In this document: piece after piece, positions 43,774 to 54,377 of the stretch
How positions within the stretch are numbered: position 1 is the first letter of the stretch
Layout: every line of letters begins with the position of its first letter
Assembly: GCA_020635695.1 (NCBI GenBank)
Contig: JACJZH010000014.1
Location: 1-64,000, forward strand
DNA length: 64,000 nucleotides
Direction of reading: 5' to 3'
Source of the DNA: Flavobacteriales bacterium
Lineage (GTDB): Bacteria; Bacteroidota; Bacteroidia; Flavobacteriales_F; PHOS-HE28
Translations under genes and position numbers: made by a program
Notes under the pieces: generated by a model
What the model was told of the DNA's origin: nothing
Seen by the model: only the letters and a program-made list of their open reading frames with translations
Database searches by the model: none

Positions 43774-44295
43774 TCAGGGCGTGCCCGCCCCCTCCTCCGG
43801 CAATGCGGGCGGCTCGATCCGATCGGGCACGATGTAGCAGCCCGGATGGTCGGCCCGAAGCGTGGACCTGAGCCTTTCGGCCTCCCGCCGGTCACGCAGG
43901 TCGCCCACCCGCACCCGGAAATTGGGGGCCAGGTAGGACAGGTAGGCCGGGGTGTCCGGATGTTTCCGCAGGAAGGCCGACCGCGCCTCCTGGGCCTCGG
44001 CCCGGTCCCCCAGGAAGATCTGCACCCGGTAGCCCTTCAACTCGTCCGGGCGTTCGGCATAATCCTTCATGAATCCCGTGATGCGCGGGTCCTCCTCCAG
44101 GATCACCTCACCGGGCTGCCGAAGCACCGGAGCCGCGCTGTCCATGGCGGTCACCGGAGTATCCTCCTTCACCCTTTCCACGGAGCCTTTGTAAGGCTGG
44201 AAGGTGCGCACGGGCCGCATGGTGCTGTCGGTCTGGGCACCGGCAGGACCGGTCAGCAGCCCGGCCAGGGTGACGAGTAGCGCGCGTGCTTGCAT
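43774..44295 (-). CDS. Exported SPOR-domain-like protein
   Basis: The 173-residue protein starts at ATG 44295 (MQARALLVTLAGLL) with a signal peptide ending at AGAQ. The C-terminal half reads LKGYRVQIFLGDRAEAQEAR, then YLSYLAPNFRVRVGDLRDRR and AERLRSTLRADHPGCYIVPD. This is the duplicated beta-alpha-beta pattern of SPOR domains, which bind peptidoglycan stripped of stem peptides. The open frame upstream of 44295 is non-coding. It is divergent from the respiratory operon and 83 bases ahead of ruvA on the same strand. Confidence 0.82.
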   Translation of the reverse strand: MQARALLVTLAGLLTGPAGAQTDSTMRPVRTFQPYKGSVERVKEDTPVTAMDSAAPVLRQPGEVILEEDPRITGFMKDYAERPDELKGYRVQIFLGDRAEAQEARSAFLRKHPDTPAYLSYLAPNFRVRVGDLRDRREAERLRSTLRADHPGCYIVPDRIEPPALPEEGAGTP

Positions 44296-44303
44296 CCGGA
44301 GGC

Positions 44304-44311
44304 CAAAGGTA
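44304..44311 (-). promoter_or_regulatory. -7 promoter element TACCTTTG for the SPOR gene
   Basis: A perfect TAnnTTTG word, 8 bases before ATG 44295. Confidence 0.5.
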
Positions 44312-44375
44312 TGCCGACTGTTTTCTGACAGGTCCGTGACGATCCGCTGCTGGCGGGGCATCGCGGACGAACTCC

Positions 44376-44396
44376 TATTTAGAACGATCCTAAATA
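44376..44396. promoter_or_regulatory. Dyad TATTTAG-N7-CTAAATA, possible operator
   Basis: A perfect 7-base inverted repeat with a 7-base spacer stands out as AT-rich in a GC-rich gap. It lies 55 bases upstream of the -7 box of the actABCDEF-coxBA operon and 64 bases upstream of the divergent SPOR promoter. The geometry suits a dimeric regulator. Which one is unknown. Confidence 0.5.
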
Positions 44397-44451
44397 AAGG
44401 CCCACCCTCCGCATCCTGTCCGCGGTCCCATGGCCGCTTGGCGCGGCCGTG

Positions 44452-44459
44452 TATTTTTG
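44452..44459 (+). promoter_or_regulatory. -7 promoter element TATTTTTG for the respiratory operon
   Basis: A perfect TAnnTTTG word, 42 bases before ATG 44502. No clear -33 TTTG is present, so activation through the upstream dyad is possible. Confidence 0.5.
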
Positions 44460-44501
44460 CGCCGGATCGAACGGAGGTGGTCCGTTCACAAATCGTCCGG
44501 A

Positions 44502-45842
44502 ATGCCGCTGCCAGCAAGGTTCTCCAGAGTTTTCACCGGGCTCTTCCACGCAGTTCTCACCCTTCTTCTGATCGCTTCGCTCAGCGGCCTGCAGGCGCAG
44601 GACGTCGATCAGGCCCTGTACGATGCCGGCGAGAAGGTCTTCAAGGGCAACTGCGCCAGCTGTCACAAGCCGGATGCCAACATGACCGGCCCGGCCCTGA
44701 AAGGGGCCCGCGAGCGCTGGGACGGCAAGGGCGACATCTACGCCTGGATCCGCAACAGCCAGGAGTACCTGAAGACCGGCAACGAGTACGCCAACAAGCT
44801 GTTCGAGGAGTGGAACAAGAGCGTCATGACCCCCATGGCGCTCAGCGACGAGGAGATCGACGCGGTCCTCTACTACGCGGACAACTATGCACCGCCCGCC
44901 CCCAAAGGAGGTGGCGATGTGGCCCAGGCACCGACCGGCCCCACCGATGCCGGCTCCCTGTGGCCCTGGATGCTGGTCCTGATCCTGCTCTTCGTGGTGG
45001 TGGCCCTCTCCCTCACCGGGGTGAAGAAGAGCCTGGCCAACGCCGTGCAGGAGGCCGAGGGCAGGGAACCCCTGCCGGACCGCACCTTCGTGCAGAGCGT
45101 CCAGGAGTGGGCCTGGAACAACAAGGGGCTCGCCACCGTGATCGGACTGGCGGTCACCGTCTGGGTGGTGCTGGCCCTCTGGAACTTCGCCTGGACCATC
45201 GGCGTGTATGGCGGGGATGAGGTGGCCCACTACCGGCCCGAGCAGCCCATCGCATTCAACCACACCCTGCATGCCGGCAGCGCCGGGGATGGCAACCTGG
45301 CGATCAACTGCCAGTACTGCCACAGCGGTGCCGAGAAGAGCAAGCACGCCGGCATCCCCAGCGCCAACGTGTGCATGAACTGCCACCAGGCCGTGAACCA
45401 GGGACGCACCGAGGCTGGCACTGCGGACATCCAGAAGATCTACGCGGCCGTGGGCTGGGACCCAGAGACCATGAAGTATACCGGTGAGCCCGAACCCATC
45501 CGCTGGGTGAAGGTGCACAACCTGCCGGACCACGTCTACTTCCCGCACGACGCCCACGTGGCCGTGGCCAAATTGGAATGTCAGGAGTGTCACGGGCCGA
45601 TCGACAAGGAGATGACCGTCGCCGAACAGTGGGCGCCGCTCACCATGGGCTGGTGCATCGAGTGCCATGGTGACAAGGCGGTGAAGCTCGCCGGCACGGA
45701 CAACGGATACTACGAGGAGATGCACCGGCGGCTGATCGAGAACGAGAAGCTGGGCCACCGCGAGCTGAAGAAGTGGCTGGAGGACGAGAAGGTCACCGTG
45801 AAGGAGCTTGGCGGCTGGGAATGCGCCAAGTGTCACTACTAA
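44502..45842 (+). CDS. actA: Alternative complex III subunit ActA, six-haem cytochrome c
   Basis: The 446-residue protein starts at ATG 44502 with a signal sequence ending at GLQAQ. An N-terminal mono-haem domain (CASCH, near residue 54) is followed by two membrane segments (about 150-170 and 205-230). A multihaem module with CQYCH, CMNCH, CQECH, CIECH and C-terminal CAKCH brings the total to six CxxCH sites. ActA relays electrons from the iron-sulfur subunit ActB to the oxidase. The multihaem module has the five haems of classical ActA. It is the first gene of the operon, behind a promoter and an upstream dyad. Confidence 0.93.
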   Translation: MPLPARFSRVFTGLFHAVLTLLLIASLSGLQAQDVDQALYDAGEKVFKGNCASCHKPDANMTGPALKGARERWDGKGDIYAWIRNSQEYLKTGNEYANKLFEEWNKSVMTPMALSDEEIDAVLYYADNYAPPAPKGGGDVAQAPTGPTDAGSLWPWMLVLILLFVVVALSLTGVKKSLANAVQEAEGREPLPDRTFVQSVQEWAWNNKGLATVIGLAVTVWVVLALWNFAWTIGVYGGDEVAHYRPEQPIAFNHTLHAGSAGDGNLAINCQYCHSGAEKSKHAGIPSANVCMNCHQAVNQGRTEAGTADIQKIYAAVGWDPETMKYTGEPEPIRWVKVHNLPDHVYFPHDAHVAVAKLECQECHGPIDKEMTVAEQWAPLTMGWCIECHGDKAVKLAGTDNGYYEEMHRRLIENEKLGHRELKKWLEDEKVTVKELGGWECAKCHY

Positions 45843-45857
45843 GAACTGCGCTGCGCG

Positions 45858-48800
45858 ATGTCGAGCACGAAGCGATACTGGAAGGACCTGGCCGAACTGC
45901 ACCAGGACCCCGAAGCCCTGGCGGGCCGCGAGAACGAGTTCCCCACGGACCTGCCGATCGATCAGGTGCTGGGCGACCCGAAGTTCAACGGCGCCACCAC
46001 CGGCCGTCGTGACTTCCTGAAGTTCCTCGGGTTCAGCGTGTCGGCCGCCACCCTGGCCGCCTGCGAGACCCCCGTGGTCAAGAGCATCCCCTATGTGAAC
46101 AAGCCCGAGGAGATCACCCCGGGCGTGGCCACGTGGTACGCCAGCACCTATTACGACGGCGACGACTACGCCAGCATCCTGGTGAAGACCCGCGAGGGCC
46201 GGCCCATCCACATCATGGGCAATCCCCGCCACGGCCTGAACAACGACGCCAAGGCCGGCAAGGGCGCCATCAACGCACGCATCAACAGCAGCGTGCTCGC
46301 CCTTTACGACAGCGAGCGCGTCAAGGGTCCCGTGATGCGCCACGAAGGTGGCTTCATGCCCCACAGCTGGGAGGAGGCCGACAAGGCCATCATGGGCAAG
46401 CTGGACGAGCTTTCGAAGGCCGGCAAGCGCATCGTGGTGCTCACCGGCACCGTCATCAGCCCGGCCACCCGCCAGGCCATCGACAAGCTGAAGAACCGCT
46501 TCGGTGGCAGCACCGTGGAGCAGGAGGACGGCCTGGAGGTTTCCATGGGCGGCCGCGTGGACCATGTGCAGTACGACACCATCAGCTATGCGGGCCTCAC
46601 CCGGGCCAACAAGGCCTGCTTCGGCAAGGCCGTGATGCCCAGCTACGACCTGACCAAGGCCGATGTGCTCGTGAGCTTCGGGGCCGACTTCCTGAGCACC
46701 TGGGGCAACACCACCGAACACACCTGGCAGTACGCCCAGCGCCGCAAGCCCGAGGGCGGCCACATGAACCGCCACTGGCAGTTCGAGGCCCGCATGAGCC
46801 TGACCGGTGCCAACGCCGACGTGCGCGTGCCGACCCTGCCGAGCGCGCTTCCGAAAGCGATCATCGCGCTGCACGACCACCTGGCCAAGAAGGCCGGTGC
46901 TTCGACGGTGGGTGGCGCTTCCGCCGAAATGAGCGAGGCCACGGCCAAGGTGGCCGACGAGCTTTGGGCCGCCCGCGGCAAGAGCCTGGTGCTCGCCGGG
47001 GCCAATGACGAGGGCGTGCAGACCCTGGTGAACCACATCAACTGGATGCTGGGCAACTACGGGCAGTCCATCGATATGGCCGGGCATTCCTGGATGAAGC
47101 AGGGCGACGATGCCGCCATGGACCGGCTGGTCCAGGACCTGAACGCCGGCAAGGTGGGGGCCATCCTGTTGCACGGGGTGAACCCGGTCTACAGCCTGCC
47201 CGACGGTGCCTCCTTCGCGGCTGGACTGGCCAAGGCCGACCTGTCGGTGAGCTTCAGCGGCCATGCCGACGAGACCGCCAGCCACTGCGCCTGGATCTGC
47301 CCGGACAACCACTACCTCGAGAGCTGGAACGACCTGATGCCGCGCGTGGGCCACTACGCCCTGGCGCAACCGGTGATCAGCCCCCTGTTCAACACCCGGC
47401 AATGGCAGGACAGTCTGCTGGCCTGGAGCGGTGCGGACATGGGCTACCACCAGCTGATCAAGAGCACCTGGGAGGCGGCCATGACCAACTACGGCAGCAT
47501 GACCTCCTTCGAGAACGCCTGGAACAAGGCCGTTCACGACGGGGTCTTCCACGCGTACGATGCCGAGGCGGTGGAACTGACCTTCACGGGTGACCTGTCC
47601 GGCGCTGCCAAGCAGGCGGCCCTGATGCCGGGTCAAGGCACCTTCGAGGTGGAACTGTACACCTCTCCCGCCCTGGGCAACGGCCTGCACGCCAACAACC
47701 CCTGGCTTCAGGAAATGCCCGACCCGCTGACCAAGGTCACGTGGGACAACTACGTGTGCATGGCCCCTTCCGACATGGAGCAGTTGGGGCTGCAGACCTA
47801 CCTCGGCCAGGAAAGCCCGGCCAGCCTGGTGACCCTTTCCGTGGGTGACCGCACGCTGGAACTGCCCGCCGTGCCCCTGCCCGGCCAGAAGCCCGGCTCG
47901 GTGAGCGTGGCGCTCGGCTATGGCCGCGGTGCGAACGGCGAGCGCGTGGGACGTGCCGCCTGCCTGAGCGACGACGACGGGAACCCCGTGCCGGTGGGCC
48001 GCAACGCCTACCCGATGACCCGCATGAGCGGCAGCGCCGTGTCCTACGTGACCGCCGGTGAACTGACCGCCACCGGAGGCACCTACCCGATCGGCATCAC
48101 CCAGACCCACCTCACCGACATGGACCGCCACAGCGTGGTGAAGGAGGTGGACCTGAAGACCTTCCTCACCGCCGACAAGGAGGTGTACAACCACCCGCAT
48201 GAGCTGGCGGTGCACGAGGACGTGAACGGCGACGGGGTGGTCGATGCCCGTGACAAGAAGAGCGTGCTGGAGTTCGACCTCTGGAACGCGCATGCCGTGG
48301 AAGGAGTCGGTCACCGCTGGGGCATGAGCATCGACCTCAACAGCTGCATCGGCTGCGGGGCCTGCATCACCGCCTGCAACAGCGAGAACAACATCCCGGT
48401 GGTGGGCAAGGACGAGGTGCGCCGCAGCCGGGAGATGCACTGGATGCGCATTGACCGCTACTACAGCTCCGACATGACCAAGGAGCGGGCCCAGGAGGAA
48501 GGCCTCGGGAAGATCGGCATGTACCTGGACATGGAGGTGCCGAGCGAGAAGCCCTCCGTGGTGTTCATGCCGGTGATGTGCCAGCATTGCAACCACGCCC
48601 CCTGCGAGACCGTGTGTCCGGTGGCCGCCACCACGCACAGCAACGAGGGTCTCAACCAGATGACCTACAACCGGTGCATCGGCACGCGCTACTGCGCGAA
48701 CAACTGCCCCTACAAGGTGCGCCGCTTCAACTGGTTCAACTACGTCACCGAAAAGTTCGGCGAGGTGAACCCCGCGTGGGACGAGGTGGGCCGCATGGTG

Positions 48801-49124
48801 CTGAACCCCGACGTGACCGTGCGCTCGCGCGGTGTGATCGAGAAGTGCAGCATGTGCGTGCAGCGCATCCAGGCCGGCAAGATCGCCGCCAAGAAGGACG
48901 GAAGCCCCGTGAAGGACGGGGACATCCAGACCGCCTGTTCCAGCGGCTGCCCCACCAGCGCCATCACCTTCGGCGACCTGAACGACGAAGGCAGCCTGGT
49001 GCGCCAACTGGCCACGAGCGACCGGGCCTACCACATGCTGGAGGAGGTGGGCGTGCAGCCCAACGTGAACTACCTGGTGAAGGTGCGCAACACCGAAGAA
49101 GCGGCCCACGGCCACCACGCCTGA
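45858..49124 (+). CDS. actB: Alternative complex III subunit ActB (molybdopterin-fold/iron-sulfur)
   Basis: The 1,088-residue protein has a twin-arginine-type motif GRRDFLKFLGFSVSAATLAA (near residue 50), a large domain of the molybdopterin oxidoreductase fold and a C-terminal ferredoxin-like part. The latter holds CIGCGACITAC (about 829), CQHCNHAPCETVCP (about 908), CIGTRYCANNCP and CSMCVQRIQAGK (about 997). ActB passes electrons from quinol to ActA. An EF-hand/dockerin-like loop DVNGDGVVDARD occurs at 788-799. It follows actA by 15 bases. Confidence 0.95.
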   Translation: MSSTKRYWKDLAELHQDPEALAGRENEFPTDLPIDQVLGDPKFNGATTGRRDFLKFLGFSVSAATLAACETPVVKSIPYVNKPEEITPGVATWYASTYYDGDDYASILVKTREGRPIHIMGNPRHGLNNDAKAGKGAINARINSSVLALYDSERVKGPVMRHEGGFMPHSWEEADKAIMGKLDELSKAGKRIVVLTGTVISPATRQAIDKLKNRFGGSTVEQEDGLEVSMGGRVDHVQYDTISYAGLTRANKACFGKAVMPSYDLTKADVLVSFGADFLSTWGNTTEHTWQYAQRRKPEGGHMNRHWQFEARMSLTGANADVRVPTLPSALPKAIIALHDHLAKKAGASTVGGASAEMSEATAKVADELWAARGKSLVLAGANDEGVQTLVNHINWMLGNYGQSIDMAGHSWMKQGDDAAMDRLVQDLNAGKVGAILLHGVNPVYSLPDGASFAAGLAKADLSVSFSGHADETASHCAWICPDNHYLESWNDLMPRVGHYALAQPVISPLFNTRQWQDSLLAWSGADMGYHQLIKSTWEAAMTNYGSMTSFENAWNKAVHDGVFHAYDAEAVELTFTGDLSGAAKQAALMPGQGTFEVELYTSPALGNGLHANNPWLQEMPDPLTKVTWDNYVCMAPSDMEQLGLQTYLGQESPASLVTLSVGDRTLELPAVPLPGQKPGSVSVALGYGRGANGERVGRAACLSDDDGNPVPVGRNAYPMTRMSGSAVSYVTAGELTATGGTYPIGITQTHLTDMDRHSVVKEVDLKTFLTADKEVYNHPHELAVHEDVNGDGVVDARDKKSVLEFDLWNAHAVEGVGHRWGMSIDLNSCIGCGACITACNSENNIPVVGKDEVRRSREMHWMRIDRYYSSDMTKERAQEEGLGKIGMYLDMEVPSEKPSVVFMPVMCQHCNHAPCETVCPVAATTHSNEGLNQMTYNRCIGTRYCANNCPYKVRRFNWFNYVTEKFGEVNPAWDEVGRMVLNPDVTVRSRGVIEKCSMCVQRIQAGKIAAKKDGSPVKDGDIQTACSSGCPTSAITFGDLNDEGSLVRQLATSDRAYHMLEEVGVQPNVNYLVKVRNTEEAAHGHHA

Positions 49125-49143
49125 ACCTGACCGACGAGCAGCC

Positions 49144-50529
<1,386 letters not shown>

Positions 50530-50534
50530 GGACC

Positions 50535-51059
50535 ATGGCGAACAAGGTCATCTACGCCGTCTACGACGATCCCGAGGTGCTGAAGAGCGCCGCGCGCAAG
50601 CTGGTCTCCGGCGGTGTCCGCGTGCGGGACGTGTTCTCGCCCTTCCCCGTGCACGGCCTCGACCCCATCATCGGCGTGAAGCGCACCCGCCTGGGCATCG
50701 TGAGCTTCATGTTCGGGCTTGGCGGGCTTTCGCTCGCCATTCTGGGCATGAGCTACTTCATGATCTGGGACTGGCCGATGAACATCGGCGGCAAGCCGAG
50801 CTTCTCGCTGTACGAGAACCTGCCTGCGTTCGTGCCCGTGGCCTTCGAGTTCACGGTGCTCTGTGCCGCGCACGGCATGGCCATCACCTACCTGATCCGC
50901 AACAAGACGCTCCCGGGCATGCCGGCCCGCAATCCGGACCCCCGCAGCACCGACGACAAGTTCGTGATGGAGCTCCGCACCGAGGACAACCACGGCGTGG
51001 AGATCGCGGACCTGCTGCAGGGCACTCATGCCTTGGAGATCAACGAACGCCAGTACTGA
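50535..51059 (+). CDS. actD: Alternative complex III subunit ActD (DUF3341)
   Basis: This 174-residue protein has an N-terminal soluble part MANKVIYAVYDDPEVLKSAA and VRVRDVFSPFPVHGLDPIIG. Two membrane helices follow (about residues 57-80 and 95-118), then a short C-terminal tail. This is DUF3341, the ActD subunit of alternative complex III. It is a structural membrane subunit with no cofactor motif. The start is 5 bases after actC. Confidence 0.94.
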   Translation: MANKVIYAVYDDPEVLKSAARKLVSGGVRVRDVFSPFPVHGLDPIIGVKRTRLGIVSFMFGLGGLSLAILGMSYFMIWDWPMNIGGKPSFSLYENLPAFVPVAFEFTVLCAAHGMAITYLIRNKTLPGMPARNPDPRSTDDKFVMELRTEDNHGVEIADLLQGTHALEINERQY

Positions 51060-51063
51060 GCCG

Positions 51064-51762
51064 ATGACCCTGCACACGCGATCGCTCCCCGCCCTCTCCG
51101 CCCTGGTGATCCTGGCGGCCTGCGGCGGCGACCCCAACAGCCCGGGCATCGAGTACATGCCCGACATGTACCGCAGCCCGGCCGTGGAGGCCTACGTGGA
51201 CTACGGGCAGGACCCTTACTACTTCGAGGATTCCGCCGTGGTGGCCCAGCGCAACACGCAGAGCGCCCGCCTGCCCGTGGCCGGCACCGTGCCCTTCAGC
51301 CAGGACCCCGCCAAGGCGGCCCTGAACTTTCCCTATCCCTACCCGAACACCCCGGAAGGATATGAGCAGGCCGGTGCTGAACTGCGTGCACCCCTGCCCA
51401 TGACGGAAGCGAACGTGGAGCAGGGCAAGGTGATCTACGAGAAGTTCTGTGTGCACTGTCACGGACCCAAGGGGGAGGGTGATGGTAGTGTTGTGAAGAA
51501 CGGCGGATATCCTGTGCCCCCCAGCTACACCAAGGCCGATCCCCCGGGGCTGAAGAGCCTCCCGGAAGGCAAGATCTTCCACTCGCTGACCTACGGCAAG
51601 AACGTGGCCATGGGCTCGCACGCAAGCCAGCTCACCAAGGAGGAGCGCTGGCTGGTGACGCGGTACGTGCAGTTCCTGCAGAACGGTGGGAACATGCCCG
51701 GTGCCCTGCCTGCGGAAACGGCCGACACGGTGGCCACCGACCAGGACACGGCGGCGAACTGA
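51064..51762 (+). CDS. actE: Alternative complex III subunit ActE (mono-haem cytochrome c lipoprotein)
   Basis: The 232-residue protein starts at ATG 51064 (MTLHTRSLPALSALV) and has a lipobox LVILAACGG (Cys near residue 20), so it is anchored by lipid. The single haem site is CVHCHGPKGEGDGSVV near residue 138, with the axial Met probably in NVAMGSHASQL. Its family role is as the mono-haem subunit of alternative complex III, near ActA. It overlaps nothing and starts 4 bases after actD. Confidence 0.94.
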   Translation: MTLHTRSLPALSALVILAACGGDPNSPGIEYMPDMYRSPAVEAYVDYGQDPYYFEDSAVVAQRNTQSARLPVAGTVPFSQDPAKAALNFPYPYPNTPEGYEQAGAELRAPLPMTEANVEQGKVIYEKFCVHCHGPKGEGDGSVVKNGGYPVPPSYTKADPPGLKSLPEGKIFHSLTYGKNVAMGSHASQLTKEERWLVTRYVQFLQNGGNMPGALPAETADTVATDQDTAAN

Positions 51763-51785
51763 CGGGAACGAACGAACGAAGCGCT

Positions 51786-53048
51786 ATGGAATTCACCTTC
51801 TCCAAACGGGCCCGCACGATCAGCCTCGCGCTCATCGTGGTCGGTGCCGTGGCCGCGATCGTCGGCATCCTCGGCGACCATACCGACCACCATCAGCGGA
51901 GCTGGGCCAACCTGCTCATCAACGGGTTCTTCTTCTTCGGGATCGCGTTGGGAACCTTGTTCTTCCTGGCCCTGCAGAACGCCACCGAGACCGCCTGGAC
52001 GGTGCTGGTGAAGCGGGTGTACGAGGGCATCATCGGCTACCTGCCCATCGGCGCCGTGGTGATGCTGATCGTCCTCGCCGCGGGAAGCATGCACCTACAC
52101 CACCTCTGGCATTGGATGGACAGCAGTCTCTACCACGAGTACATGGTGGTGAACGGGGACGAGGTGACCTACACCGACGAGGCCATCGAGGGTGCCGTGG
52201 CCAATCCGAACTTCGACTCCCTGATCGCCAACAAGGCGGCCTACCTGAACCAGGGCTTCTTCTGGGTGCGGAACATCGCCTACCTGGCCGTGTTCCTGCT
52301 CTTCGCCCGCTGGTTCCGCAGCAAGAGCCTGGAGATGGACAAGCTCACCGGCGACAGCCTGGTGAGGACCCACCTGCTCACCTACCGCCGCGGCGCCCTG
52401 TTCCTGGTGTTCTTCGCGGTCTTCAGCAGCACCATGGCCTGGGACTGGATCATGAGCATCGATGCGCACTGGTTCAGCACCCTGTTCGGCTGGTACGTGT
52501 TCAGCGGCATGTGGGTGAGCGCCATGATCACCGCCATCATCCTGGTGCTTTACCTGAAGCGCAAAGGCTATCTGCCGCAGGTGAACAACAGCCACATCCA
52601 CGACATGGGCAAGTGGGTCTTCGCGATCAGCTTCCTGTGGAGCTACCTCTGGTTCAGCCAGTTCATGCTGATCTGGTACAGCAACATCCCCGAGGAGGTG
52701 ACCTACTTCCAGACCCGCTGGGAGCACTACAAGGTGCTGTTCTGGCTGGTGTTCGTGATCAACTTCCTGCTGCCCATGGTGCTCCTGATGAGCCGCGACG
52801 CGAAGCGCAATCCCCGCTTCCTGATCGCGGTCGGCTCCATCATCTTCGTGGGCCATTGGCTCGACGTGTTCCTGATGGTGACCCCGGGCACCCTGGGTGA
52901 CCACTGGGAGCTTGGCTACCTGGAGGTGGGCATGTTCCTGGCCTTCCTCGGCCTGCTCATGTACAGCGTGCTCAATACGCTGACCAAGGCACCGCTCACG
53001 CCCGTGAACCACCCGTACCTCGACGAGAGCGTGCACCATTCGATCTGA
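51786..53048 (+). CDS. actF: Alternative complex III subunit ActF (NrfD-like)
   Basis: This 420-residue membrane protein is the second NrfD-like subunit, shorter than ActC and with different helices: LLINGFFFFGIALGTLFFLA, IGYLPIGAVVMLIVLA, SFLWSYLWFSQFMLIWYSNI and HWLDVFLMVTPGTLG. It completes the ActABCDEF set. It follows actE by 23 bases. The next gene, coxB, begins 40 bases later in the same direction. Confidence 0.94.
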   Translation: MEFTFSKRARTISLALIVVGAVAAIVGILGDHTDHHQRSWANLLINGFFFFGIALGTLFFLALQNATETAWTVLVKRVYEGIIGYLPIGAVVMLIVLAAGSMHLHHLWHWMDSSLYHEYMVVNGDEVTYTDEAIEGAVANPNFDSLIANKAAYLNQGFFWVRNIAYLAVFLLFARWFRSKSLEMDKLTGDSLVRTHLLTYRRGALFLVFFAVFSSTMAWDWIMSIDAHWFSTLFGWYVFSGMWVSAMITAIILVLYLKRKGYLPQVNNSHIHDMGKWVFAISFLWSYLWFSQFMLIWYSNIPEEVTYFQTRWEHYKVLFWLVFVINFLLPMVLLMSRDAKRNPRFLIAVGSIIFVGHWLDVFLMVTPGTLGDHWELGYLEVGMFLAFLGLLMYSVLNTLTKAPLTPVNHPYLDESVHHSI

Positions 53049-53088
53049 GAACAAACACCAGGGACCACCGGTTTCCAAATAGCTCCCG

Positions 53089-54357
53089 ATGACGAACATC
53101 CTGATCGTGCTAGCCCTGGTGCTGGGTGTGCTGGCGATCGCCCAGCTGGCCAGGGTCTATGAGCTCACTTCCCGATTGCGCGGCAAGCGCGAGGAGGACA
53201 TCTCCCCCGGCGACAACCGGTTGAACGCCGCCCTGTGGTGGGTGTTCATGGTGGTGTACTACATCTTCTTCTTCTGGCTCTTCTTCCGCTACCGCGACCG
53301 GATGCTGCCCATATCCGGCAGCGAGCATGGCGAGGCGCTGGACAAGCTCCTGAACTTCAACTGGATCATCCTCTTCATCGCCTTCTTCCTCACGAACACC
53401 CTGTTGTTCTGGTTCGCCGGCAAGTACTACTTCCGGCAGGGGCGAAGGGCGTTCTACTACCCGCACAACAACAAGCTGGAACTGCTCTGGACCGTGGTGC
53501 CCGCCGCCGTGCTGGCCGTGATCATCATCTACGGCCTGCGCACCTGGAACGAGATCACCGAACCCGGAACGGGCGACATGGAGGTGGTCGAGCTCTACGC
53601 CAAACAGTTCGACTGGACGGCCCGCTATCCGGGCAAGGACGGCATGCTCGGTGCCACGGACTTCCGCCTGATCAACGGCACCAATCCGTTGGGCGTGGTG
53701 ACCCGCGAGACAGTGGCCACCCGCATGCAGGAACTGGCCGACGAGCTCGCCGAGATCGAGGAGCGCCTGGCCAACGAAGTGCTGCCGGACGATCAAGTGG
53801 CGGAGCTGCATGACCGGACGGCCTACCTGCAGCGCATGCGCGGTCGCATCACCGACCTGCGCACGGAGATGGAGCAGGACATCGCCGAGAAGGGCGAGGC
53901 CAGTCCCTACCTGGCCGGTGCGGACGACCTGGTGATCAAGGAGTTCCACCTGCCCCTGCGGAAGGAGGCCAAGCTGCTGATCCGTTCCCGTGACGTGATC
54001 CACAGCATGTACCTGCCCCACATGCGCGCCCAGATGAACGCCGTGCCGGGCATGACCACCACCTTCCGCATGCGCCCCACCGTGAGCACGGACAGCATGC
54101 GCATCGTGACCGGCAACCCGGAGTTCAACTACGTGCTGCTCTGCAACAAGATCTGCGGGGCCTCGCACTACAACATGCAGATGGACCTGGTCGTGGAGTC
54201 GCAGGAGGCCTACGACCAATGGATGGCCGGACAGACGCCCTTCCAGGCACCTGCCGGCGCTGAAGAAGCTCCTGCCGACGAAGCGGCGCCCGCCACCGAG
54301 GAAGGTACCGCCACCGAAGAGGCCGCCGACGCCATGGCGGCCATGAACGAGAACTGA
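53089..54357 (+). CDS. coxB: Cytochrome c oxidase subunit II (CuA)
   Basis: This 422-residue protein has membrane helices at about 1-20, 45-65, 85-110 and 135-155 and a periplasmic cupredoxin domain. The CuA site CNKICGASHYNM is near residue 350, with HSMYLPHMRAQM before it. Between strands lies an unusual charged helical insertion (about residues 207-275: MQELADELAEIEERLANE and on) predicted to be coiled coil. The protein ends in an Ala/Glu tail. It takes electrons from the cytochrome donor, here probably alternative complex III directly, and passes them to CoxA. It directly precedes coxA. Confidence 0.94.
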   Translation: MTNILIVLALVLGVLAIAQLARVYELTSRLRGKREEDISPGDNRLNAALWWVFMVVYYIFFFWLFFRYRDRMLPISGSEHGEALDKLLNFNWIILFIAFFLTNTLLFWFAGKYYFRQGRRAFYYPHNNKLELLWTVVPAAVLAVIIIYGLRTWNEITEPGTGDMEVVELYAKQFDWTARYPGKDGMLGATDFRLINGTNPLGVVTRETVATRMQELADELAEIEERLANEVLPDDQVAELHDRTAYLQRMRGRITDLRTEMEQDIAEKGEASPYLAGADDLVIKEFHLPLRKEAKLLIRSRDVIHSMYLPHMRAQMNAVPGMTTTFRMRPTVSTDSMRIVTGNPEFNYVLLCNKICGASHYNMQMDLVVESQEAYDQWMAGQTPFQAPAGAEEAPADEAAPATEEGTATEEAADAMAAMNEN

Positions 54358-54377
54358 ACACTTAGCGCACGACGACC

